A DNA stretch of 13,312 bases from JAIXWP01 sp943372555 (GTDB lineage: Bacteria; Bacteroidota; Bacteroidia; Flavobacteriales_D; Sanyastnellaceae). The notes under the pieces are model-generated. The model did no database searches. It had not been told where the DNA came from and saw only the letters and a program-made list of their open reading frames with translations. How positions within the stretch are numbered: position 1 is the first letter of the stretch; the number at the start of each line of letters is the position of its first letter. Of the stretch, positions 1-5,485 are shown one piece after another. The stretch is taken from NCBI GenBank assembly GCA_943372555.1, contig CALRZB010000048.1:1-13312 (forward strand). The letters are read 5' to 3'. The position numbers and the translations under genes were made by a program.

Positions 1-808
1 ATATACAGCTCGTGTTGTTGGAATTCGCATTGCTATTGTAGTTGAGAGCTGCAGGGTCGATACAACCAGGAATTAAGCAAGAGCCATTATCAACAGTCGC
101 AGTTACAGAGTAATTTGAAGCATTGGGATTTGTGCATCCGAGAATAGAAGCAGAGGTGTTGTAAAGCCTTAAATAGTCGAAAGCTACTTCTTCACCGATA
201 CCGTCATTGATTGTCACTATTCTAAATTGAATGGTGGCGCCGGTAACAGGAATGTTGGCTGAGAATTGTTGAAGCGCTGGTGATAACAGAACTCCTTCTC
301 CAATACCATCTAAGTTGTTGTCTCTTCTTAGTCCGACATTTGAGCTCATACTAGGTGCGGCAAATTGGATAAATTTCACCCATACTCCAGCATCTATTCG
401 ATACTCTGCGTAGAAGGCGTCATTGAAGTCATATCCACCTGTGGGATTTCCAGTTCCAAAAAGCCCTCTGAATTGAAGAGCTGTTTGCCCCGCGATATTA
501 ATAGTTGAAAAAGTGATTACCTTAATCGCTTGTCCATCGCCAGAAATGGAATTATCATTTTGATTCTCGCCTGCCCAAAAAAAGGTCCCATGAAAATTGG
601 AATATGGTGCTGTGGTATTCGAAATAGTAGCGCCATTAGTTCGGTTGTAGTGAGCATTCGAATTATTAGTGAAAACTGAAGGAGAAGTATAGGCAGTACC
701 GAGAGCATTAACCTCAAAATCTTCTGTCCATATTTGAGAGTAACCAGCAATGGATACGAGCATACTTGCAATTGAGATTGCAATGCATTTTAGGAAGCTT
801 GATTTCAT
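1..808 (-). CDS. Secreted surface protein with Cys-repeat (GCTxPxAxNY) region, 3'-truncated by window edge
   Basis: The reading frame runs from ATG at 808 to the window edge without a stop (269 codons seen), so the C-terminus is missing. Residues 1-25 form a signal peptide ending in AGYSQ, and the mature protein starts IWTEDFE. Residues about 26-220 are rich in Asn, Thr, Gly and aromatics, like the beta-sandwich (MAM/lectin-like) domains of Bacteroidota secreted proteins. From residue 224 there are two about 24-residue units of the form GCTNPNASNY...DNGSC and GCIDPAALNY...NNTSC, a Cys-paired repeat common in large Bacteroidota surface proteins. Such proteins usually end in a T9SS sorting domain; that part is not visible, so T9SS export is inferred. 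An in-frame ATG at 829 would add seven residues, but 808 gives the cleaner signal peptide. A weak -7-like box (TACCTTAG, minus strand, 839-832) precedes it. Specific function is unknown. Confidence 0.85.
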   Translation of the reverse strand, partial: MKSSFLKCIAISIASMLVSIAGYSQIWTEDFEVNALGTAYTSPSVFTNNSNAHYNRTNGATISNTTAPYSNFHGTFFWAGENQNDNSISGDGQAIKVITFSTINIAGQTALQFRGLFGTGNPTGGYDFNDAFYAEYRIDAGVWVKFIQFAAPSMSSNVGLRRDNNLDGIGEGVLLSPALQQFSANIPVTGATIQFRIVTINDGIGEEVAFDYLRLYNTSASILGCTNPNASNYSVTATVDNGSCLIPGCIDPAALNYNSNANSNNTSCI

Positions 809-897
809 AGGGTATAAAACTAATGGCATTTCTAAGGTAATTTCTCTGCTAAATCGCTGAATGGGAAAAAATTGACGCTCTACACAATAATTTATTT

Positions 898-934
898 AAT
901 ACATAGTTTTGCAATACATAGAAATCCGATGTAT
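898..934. promoter_or_regulatory. Probable PadR operator: three ATACAT/ATGTAT half-sites at 15-bp pitch
   Basis: AATACATAG occurs at 898-906 and again at 913-921, and the inverted half-site ATGTAT lies at 929-934. The half-sites begin at 899, 914 and 929, an exact 15-bp spacing. The second and third form the dyad ATACAT-N9-ATGTAT, which fits inside the promoter spacer and overlaps the -7 box. PadR-family repressors are known to bind ATGT/ACAT dyads of about this size and often repress their own genes. Autoregulation is inferred from position. Confidence 0.55.
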
Positions 935-939
935 CTTTG
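909..939 (+). promoter_or_regulatory. Bacteroidota housekeeping promoter for the PadR unit
   Basis: TTG at 909-911 (part of TTTG 908-911), a 20-bp spacer, and TATCTTTG at 932-939 match the Bacteroidota primary sigma consensus TTG-N19-21-TAnnTTTG exactly. Transcription would begin about 4-7 bases after 939, that is at or next to the ATG at 944. This rules out the longer in-frame starts at 872 and 929 and implies a leaderless or nearly leaderless mRNA. Confidence 0.7.
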
Positions 940-943
940 TCCT

Positions 944-1288
944 ATGCAATCGAACGAATTAATAAAAGGCACGCTTAGTACCATCATTCTCACCTTATTA
1001 AAGGAGAATGGTCGAATGTATGGCTATGACATCACTAAAGCGGTTAAGGAAAAGACCGATGGGAAAATTCTCCTAAAGGAAGGTTCACTCTATCCAGCGC
1101 TTCATAAGCTTTCGGCCGAAGGCCTCATAGAAAGTGAAGAAGTGATGATGGGTAAAAGAGCAAGAATCTATTACAAATTGACAGAAACTGGAATGGAACG
1201 CACAAAAGCACAGGTTCAAGAACTCATGAGTTTCTTTAACACCATCCAGAGTTTGATATTAAACGACCGACCTCTAGCACATGGCTGA
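944..1288 (+). CDS. PadR-family winged-helix transcriptional repressor
   Basis: A 114-residue protein made almost wholly of a PadR winged-helix domain: LIKGTLSTIILTLLKENG near the N-terminus, then MYGYDITKAV, the recognition-helix segment KEGSLYPALHKLSAEGLIES, and the wing RARIYYKLTETG. Most family members start a few residues before the LxxGTL motif, which agrees with ATG 944. The frame is open back to 872, but those codons overlap the promoter. It lacks the long C-terminal helices of PadR subfamily 1, so it is the short subfamily-2 type. The stop overlaps the next gene by 8 bases, so the two are translationally coupled. Short PadR proteins are commonly encoded with a membrane protein carrying a HAAS/DUF1700-type N-terminal domain, as here. 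The ligand or signal is unknown; self-repression through the half-sites at 898-934 is inferred. Confidence 0.9.
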   Translation: MQSNELIKGTLSTIILTLLKENGRMYGYDITKAVKEKTDGKILLKEGSLYPALHKLSAEGLIESEEVMMGKRARIYYKLTETGMERTKAQVQELMSFFNTIQSLILNDRPLAHG

Positions 1289-1895
1289 GCTAACGGAAAA
1301 GCAATTCGATTTGGTCAATGACCAGATTTCATCATCTATCGGTAATCGACAATTGTGTTTGGAGCTGATCGACCACGCATGCTGTCATATCGAGGAGATG
1401 TTGGAAAATGGTATTGCCTTCGATGAAGCACTGAAACGATCGATCAGTCTTCTAGCTCCCGATGGACTCCGTGATATCGAGGTTGAATTAAATGATGTTT
1501 TAAAACCAAAAATTCCAACAATTATGAAAACAACATTGTTTTTCTTTGGCTTCATAGCTGCTTTCTGCATACTCTTAGGATTAATGTTTCGAATAATGCA
1601 TTGGCCTGGTGCAGATATATTGCTTCTAATTGGAGATATATCTTTAATTTTTTGCATGTTCACATTACTCTTCTCAGTGATTCGATATTCCTCGGCCTAT
1701 GAAAATTTTTCAAAGACTCGGGTTTTATCTGGGGGTATAGGCGGACTATTACTGGGCTGTGGAGGCGCGTTTAAAGTGATGCATTGGCCTTCTGCAAATA
1801 TTCAAATGGTATTAGGAATGGCTATAGTCACATTTGTCTTCTTACCTATTTTTTTCTGGCAGCTTTATAAGAAAGAAATGAGCTCGTCCAAGTAA
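1281..1895 (+). CDS. Four-helix membrane protein with HAAS-like N-terminus and duplicated MHWP motif
   Basis: 204 residues. Residues 1-80 are soluble and helical (ELTEKQFDLVNDQI..., LCLELIDHACCHIEEML, FDEALKRSISLL), resembling the small helical domain (HAAS/DUF1700 type) found in membrane partners of PadR regulators. Four hydrophobic segments follow, at about 83-103, 112-134, 148-163 and 174-195. The motif FRIMHWPGADILLLIG (103-118) recurs as FKVMHWPSANIQMVLG (164-179), so the membrane part is an internal duplication of a two-helix unit. The (K/R)xMHWPxA motif also occurs in the first helices of the gliding protein GldL and in many uncharacterised Bacteroidota membrane proteins; the length and topology here are not those of GldL. 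Its start lies inside the PadR gene. Likely role (inference): inner-membrane effector or sensor under PadR control. Function otherwise unknown. Confidence 0.8.
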   Translation: MAELTEKQFDLVNDQISSSIGNRQLCLELIDHACCHIEEMLENGIAFDEALKRSISLLAPDGLRDIEVELNDVLKPKIPTIMKTTLFFFGFIAAFCILLGLMFRIMHWPGADILLLIGDISLIFCMFTLLFSVIRYSSAYENFSKTRVLSGGIGGLLLGCGGAFKVMHWPSANIQMVLGMAIVTFVFLPIFFWQLYKKEMSSSK

Positions 1896-1922
1896 TTTTA
1901 GCGTGCTTTTAGAAAAAAAACG

Positions 1923-1966
1923 AAAAAGTGGAATCGAATGAAATTCATTTGGTTCCACTTTTTTTT
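1923..1966 (+). terminator. Intrinsic terminator after the PadR/membrane-protein unit
   Basis: An 11-bp perfect stem (AAAAAGTGGAA at 1923-1933 with TTCCACTTTTT at 1953-1963) can be extended inside by AATG/CATT (1937-1940 with 1946-1949). It is followed by a run of eight T (1959-1966). The matching A-run on the left arm could also serve minus-strand transcription, but no minus-strand gene ends here. Confidence 0.85.
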
Positions 1967-1968
1967 CA

Positions 1969-2054
1969 ATATTGTTGTCACGTTTTATGGAATCAAATCA
2001 TATTGTTGTTGAAGTTGGTTCGAACGCTTCTTCTTCGATTATGAAACCATAAAA
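1969..2054. repeat. Direct and inverted repeats upstream of the lipoprotein-ECF sigma unit
   Basis: ATATTGTTGT occurs at 1969-1978 and 2000-2009, 31 bp apart (about three helical turns). TTTTATGG (1983-1990) and CCATAAAA (2047-2054) form a perfect 8-bp inverted repeat, extendable by AATC/GATT (1991-1994 with 2037-2040). Between them sits the palindrome GTTCGAAC (2018-2025), flanked by GAAG and CTTC. No TAnnTTTG box is seen before the ATG at 2066, so an alternative-sigma or activator-dependent promoter is possible. Role inferred only from position. Confidence 0.35.
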
Positions 2055-2065
2055 TATTTAAGACT

Positions 2066-2695
2066 ATGAAAAATTTTCGCCTTCTCAGTTTCGGTCTATG
2101 GACCATAGCTGCTTCTTTCGCACTGATCTCTTGCCAACAAGAGGACACTGATGTAGAAATTGTAACCCCAGATCCAGTATATACGGATACTACTGATACA
2201 AACTCTATTGCTTGCTCAGGATTGCTATCCTTCAACAATGGACCTGTAAGCATTACTCCTAGTGCATCAGCTGATATCTTCACGCCATCTTGTGCTGATG
2301 TGACGTTGTTTCCGGATAGCAATTTTTACTACTATGTGATTTCTGCAGACGACTTCAACTGGGGTCTGCTTGGTCCAACTCCAGGATACAGCGGAAATGG
2401 CCTCACTGGAGTAGAATTCGCTTCGTACAATCCAATTCAAGCGGGTGTCATTTATCAGCCTCTTGGCAATATTGGTAACACATGGCCAACATTATTTTCC
2501 TATCAAGGAATGGGAATGACTACTATTTTGCAAACGCAGGATATCGGAATAACTATTTCTGAAGCAGGCGATGAAGTTGGTGAAAACATCGCAGGATTGA
2601 TTACTGGTTACATCCAGAATCCAAACAACCCTGCTGGACCTCTCGAATATTTCGAAGCAGAATTCTGTGTGCCCATTGCATCGGTGTGCAACTAA
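2066..2695 (+). CDS. Lipoprotein of unknown function, probable surface lipoprotein
   Basis: 209 residues. A type II signal peptide (KNFRLLSFGLWTIAASFALISC) ends in the lipobox LISC with the acylated Cys at 23. The mature start CQQEDTD has Gln followed by acidic residues right after the Cys, resembling the lipoprotein export signal that sends lipoproteins to the cell surface in Capnocytophaga and Flavobacterium; surface location is therefore inferred. Then comes a Thr/Asp-rich linker (residues 28-47) and an about 160-residue domain with four Cys (residues 50, 76, 201 and 208) that could pair as two disulfides. I do not recognise the fold. The stop is 25 bases before the ECF sigma gene with no terminator between, so it is probably the first gene of a four-gene unit and may be the envelope sensor or a target of that sigma system. 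Confidence 0.8.
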   Translation: MKNFRLLSFGLWTIAASFALISCQQEDTDVEIVTPDPVYTDTTDTNSIACSGLLSFNNGPVSITPSASADIFTPSCADVTLFPDSNFYYYVISADDFNWGLLGPTPGYSGNGLTGVEFASYNPIQAGVIYQPLGNIGNTWPTLFSYQGMGMTTILQTQDIGITISEAGDEVGENIAGLITGYIQNPNNPAGPLEYFEAEFCVPIASVCN

Positions 2696-2720
2696 ACCTG
2701 GTTGAATTGGTCATTGATTT

Positions 2721-3281
2721 ATGATTGTATCCCCAGATTTAATCAGGGCATGCTTAAAGCATGATAGAATAAGGCAAAAGGAGCTTTTCGGGCTTCTTTT
2801 GCCCTATTTAAAGAATCTGTGTTTTCGTTATTTGAGAAACACAGACAATCTCGACGATGCGATTCAAATGTCATTCATTCGAATTTTCAATAAGCTTGAA
2901 AGTTATGATGATTCAAAAGGCACACTGAAATCTTGGGTAGGAAAAATTGCAATCAACTCTTCTCTGGAAATTAATCGAAGTGAAAAAAGAAATTCCTCTC
3001 TTGAGGAAACAAAAATTAAACAGCTTTCGATTCCTCCTAGTGCAATTCAACAAATGAGTGCCGAGAATATCATGACCTTAATTGGCTCTCTGCCTTTGGA
3101 GCAGCGAGAAGTATTTATGATGAATGTGATTGACGGATATTCTCATCAAGAGATTGGTGAAATATTAGGGATAGATGAAGCCACATCAAGGAAGCGTCTA
3201 TCTCGCGCCAGAGAAGCCCTCCGTGAGTTGCTTAGTGAAGAGGAATCAACAAAGCCAAGTAAAAAACCTTCTATACAATGA
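2721..3281 (+). CDS. ECF-type RNA polymerase sigma factor
   Basis: 186 residues. Region 2 spans about residues 20-90: ELFGLLLPYLKNLCFRYL, then DNLDDAIQMSFIRIFNKL (core-binding and -10 recognition helices) and LKSWVGKIAINSSLEINRSEKR. Region 4 spans about 113-172 with SLPLEQREVFMMNVIDGYSHQEIGEILGIDEATSRKRLSRAREALREL, a complete helix-turn-helix for -35 recognition. Region 3 is absent, as expected for the ECF (group 4) class. The closest pattern is the Bacteroidota ECF type paired with single-pass membrane anti-sigma factors. The stop overlaps the next start in an ATGA (3278-3281), which ensures coupled synthesis with its probable anti-sigma. It acts in the cytoplasm on unknown target promoters, possibly including the repeat-rich region upstream of 2066. 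Confidence 0.92.
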   Translation: MIVSPDLIRACLKHDRIRQKELFGLLLPYLKNLCFRYLRNTDNLDDAIQMSFIRIFNKLESYDDSKGTLKSWVGKIAINSSLEINRSEKRNSSLEETKIKQLSIPPSAIQQMSAENIMTLIGSLPLEQREVFMMNVIDGYSHQEIGEILGIDEATSRKRLSRAREALRELLSEEESTKPSKKPSIQ

Positions 3282-4582
3282 AAGAAGATTTTAACGAAAT
3301 AGACCAGTTATTTAAAGAAAAGCTCTTGAATATTACTCCAGAGTCTGCGCTTTCTGAAGCGGAGCTTTGGAATAATGTGCAAAGCCAACTGCCTAAAAAG
3401 CGCAGTAAATTTGTTTTCTGGTGGATAGGCGCAGTACTTCTTTTGCTTGGTATCGGCGCCGCTGCGGTGTATTATTCAAATCCAAACAAATCGAATGTTG
3501 TTTCCACAAACATCAACTCGAATACAGATGTGACTGAGAAGACCACAGACGCTATTGTTAAAGATAAAACCACAAGCACAGAGTCTTCTTCAACATCAGA
3601 AACAAAGACTAATACCATATCTCAGAATGTAGATGCAGCTAATTCATTAAAAGCAGTAAAACAAGAGAACAAGCGAGTTGGAAAAAAGACTAAGAACAAA
3701 AAGAATGACTTATTCATTCAGAATCCAGAAGATGTAAGTATAATACTTGGAGGTCTTCCAGATGATATTCTCGTTCCTTTTGATTCTCCTTCTGTTGTGC
3801 AAGAAGTAATTGAAATTAATACTGAGATTGTCAATCGTATTCCCTTGAATCAAGATGATTCATTTGCCACGGCTGATGGAGAATTTGATAGAATTTTTGA
3901 AGTTCCAACAAAGAAAAATCCTTTCCTTATTGGTACTTATGGTTTTGTAAACACGGTGCTTTTAAGTGACCGAATGAACGTTCGGTATGAAAATCAGATT
4001 GGCAATGGAGTAGGAGTTAGTGTTGGAAAAAGTAAGAATAGACTCTTCTGGCTAGCTGCTGCTGAATGGTCGAACAACAAGTATTTGTTCAATTATGAAG
4101 AGCACAAAACCATCCCATACACATACTATAATTTTCCAGTTGGCATCATATTGAATGGCGGTTCTGTTGTGGATACAATCTATCAGGACACCACAGTAAT
4201 GGCCGATTACAGCAGGACAGTGAAACATAACAATTCATTCAAGACCGCTTCTGCACGCTTCGAAGTGGGACGTGTTTTTGGTACTTCCGCTATTCGTCCA
4301 ACTGCTGGCATTGGCGTTGGAATTCATTATATCTACAATCAAAGCGGTAGATATTTGATGGAGAATAATGAGATTTCTCTCTTGACTGAAAATAGTTTAG
4401 GATTGAAGAAATTCACCTATTCTCCTTTCTTGAAATTGGGATTAGAATATCAATTGAACTCAAGAATGACTTTCACTCTATCAACCAGAGCCGACTGGTA
4501 CTCTAGCCGCACATGGCTGAATTCTAGTGAGAAGGCGATTGTTGTTCCGGCTCTGATGGTAGCTATAGGTTTTAAGCTGTAA
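3278..4582 (+). CDS. Anti-sigma-like single-pass membrane protein with C-terminal beta-barrel-like domain
   Basis: 434 residues in three parts. Residues 1-44 are cytoplasmic, acidic and helical (DFNEIDQLFKEKLLN..., ALSEAELWNNVQSQL, then KKRSK), the layout of Bacteroidota anti-sigma N-termini. Residues 45-66 are one transmembrane helix (FVFWWIGAVLLLLGIGAAAV). Residues 67-215 form a long polar linker rich in Thr, Ser, Asn and Lys. Residues about 216-434 show alternating polar/hydrophobic strands with aromatic girdles (FLIGTYGFVNTVLL, NRLFWLAAAEWSNNKYLF, SPFLKLGLEYQLN) and end in PALMVAIGFKL, typical of small outer-membrane barrels. There is no signal peptide, and the helix has basic residues on its N-side, so the N-terminus should stay in the cytoplasm. 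Inferred role: it binds the ECF sigma and releases it on an envelope signal. The anti-sigma role rests on position, the ATGA overlap and topology rather than on a recognised catalytic motif. Confidence 0.75.
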   Translation: MKEDFNEIDQLFKEKLLNITPESALSEAELWNNVQSQLPKKRSKFVFWWIGAVLLLLGIGAAAVYYSNPNKSNVVSTNINSNTDVTEKTTDAIVKDKTTSTESSSTSETKTNTISQNVDAANSLKAVKQENKRVGKKTKNKKNDLFIQNPEDVSIILGGLPDDILVPFDSPSVVQEVIEINTEIVNRIPLNQDDSFATADGEFDRIFEVPTKKNPFLIGTYGFVNTVLLSDRMNVRYENQIGNGVGVSVGKSKNRLFWLAAAEWSNNKYLFNYEEHKTIPYTYYNFPVGIILNGGSVVDTIYQDTTVMADYSRTVKHNNSFKTASARFEVGRVFGTSAIRPTAGIGVGIHYIYNQSGRYLMENNEISLLTENSLGLKKFTYSPFLKLGLEYQLNSRMTFTLSTRADWYSSRTWLNSSEKAIVVPALMVAIGFKL

Positions 4583-4621
4583 GTTATTTTGTTTACATTA
4601 GTGTCACTTAAATAAACGACA

Positions 4622-5431
4622 ATGAAAAATAGCGGCTATTTGGTAGGCCTATTTTTAATTATGTCTTCATTATTCTCATGCGACACATACGTTCCACTTG
4701 CATACCAACCAACCACCCCTAACATTCCGCTACTCGAAGAAGCAGGAGATTTTCAGGTGATGGGTGCTTTGGGTGCCAATCACGTTGAACTTCATGCGGC
4801 GGTGTCTCCAATTAAGCACTTCTCATTAATGGGAAATTCATATCAAATTAAAGGCGGAGGGAAAAGCAATAGTTTTGGTATAGGAACCAACATGCGGATT
4901 AATCGCAACATTTTCGTTGAAGTATATGGATTGACAGGTATAGCAGAACGCCACGTCAATTGCGAGAAGGAGTACTCACCATTTATGTCATCCAATAATT
5001 ATCGGAATGTGCATGTTTCGAGTTTTAAATATGTATTCAACTCACTTCAATTGAATGCAGGGTACAAAACTAGTCCTAACGGAACCCTTCTTTTTTCATC
5101 CAAATTTACGCGAACTACCTCATATAATTTCGATTACATAAAGTATTCCTATTCTGATCAAGGTGTTGGATCTTGGTCTCAAACTTCAGTAAATCAGGAA
5201 CACTTTAGTCACGGTATTGATGTGCTTGATGTTTCGTTTGGATATGCGCATCGTTGGAAGATTTTTAAATTACAATATCAGATGACGTATCCAATACATA
5301 TTGATCGCTACGATGCTCCCAATGAAGAAGACCTTTATTTAACACCGTTTTTTGGATCCCTAACAGTAGGATTTGATTTTGATAATCCTCGCAGACCTAT
5401 TGCAGCCCCCAAAGGCCCATCAACGCCATAA
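4622..5431 (+). CDS. Lipoprotein with beta-strand-rich (barrel-like) body, function unknown
   Basis: 269 residues. The type II signal peptide ends in LFSC with the acylated Cys at 20 (mature start CDTYVPLAY). The body carries a Bacteroidota lipoprotein pattern: P...PLLEEAGDFQVMGALG, NHVELHAAVSPIKHFSLMGN, then repeated strand pairs (IGTNMRINRNIFVEVYG, FNSLQLNAGYKT, DVSFGYAHRWKIFKLQYQMTYP) and TPFFGSLTVGFDF near the end. This looks like an 8- to 12-stranded outer-membrane-protein fold carrying a lipid anchor. A Pro-rich tail (PRRPIAAPKGPSTP) follows. Unlike the lipoprotein at 2066 it has only one acidic residue after the Cys, so surface export is less expected. It lies 39 bases after the anti-sigma-like gene, with no terminator between. 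It is probably co-transcribed and may be the sigma target or a partner of the barrel domain. No function is known to me. Confidence 0.75.
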   Translation: MKNSGYLVGLFLIMSSLFSCDTYVPLAYQPTTPNIPLLEEAGDFQVMGALGANHVELHAAVSPIKHFSLMGNSYQIKGGGKSNSFGIGTNMRINRNIFVEVYGLTGIAERHVNCEKEYSPFMSSNNYRNVHVSSFKYVFNSLQLNAGYKTSPNGTLLFSSKFTRTTSYNFDYIKYSYSDQGVGSWSQTSVNQEHFSHGIDVLDVSFGYAHRWKIFKLQYQMTYPIHIDRYDAPNEEDLYLTPFFGSLTVGFDFDNPRRPIAAPKGPSTP

Positions 5432-5485
5432 TCAAATCTCACCACCTCTCTACCCCACAACCCCACAACCCCACAACCCCACTAC
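5432..5485 (+). terminator. Candidate Rho-utilisation (rut-like) C-rich, G-free tract
   Basis: Right after the stop at 5431 the plus strand has about 30 C and no G in 54 bases; the G-free run extends from 5426 to 5489. No stem-loop terminator follows the four-gene plus-strand unit before the convergent gene. C-rich, G-poor unstructured RNA is the known loading signal for Rho. Rho-dependent ending here is inference. Confidence 0.35.
5453..5482 (-). repeat. Tandem CCCCACAA repeat forming a four-tract G-quadruplex motif on the minus strand
   Basis: Three exact copies of CCCCACAA (5453-5460, 5461-5468, 5469-5476) plus CCCCAC (5477-5482). Read on the minus strand this is four GGGG runs separated by three identical TTGT loops, an ideal quadruplex pattern. 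Its last base is the first plus-strand base of the stop codon complement (5482-5484), so in the minus-strand mRNA the G-tracts begin one base after the UAG stop of the outer-membrane gene. Confidence 0.9.

Noticed and set aside
517..783. Open frame of 88 codons on the minus strand
   Set aside because: It is a shadow in another frame of the partial secreted-protein gene (1-808), which has the signal peptide and Cys repeats.
872..943. N-terminal extension of the PadR protein to a start at 872 or 929
   Set aside because: It would code through the TTG/TATCTTTG promoter and operator half-sites, and the PadR domain begins naturally at ATG 944.
1281..1895. Naming the MHWP membrane protein GldL
   Set aside because: Only the MHWP motif is shared. 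It has a HAAS-like N-terminus, four helices and a PadR neighbour, and lacks GldL's long C-terminal cytoplasmic/periplasmic part and the gldKMN neighbours.
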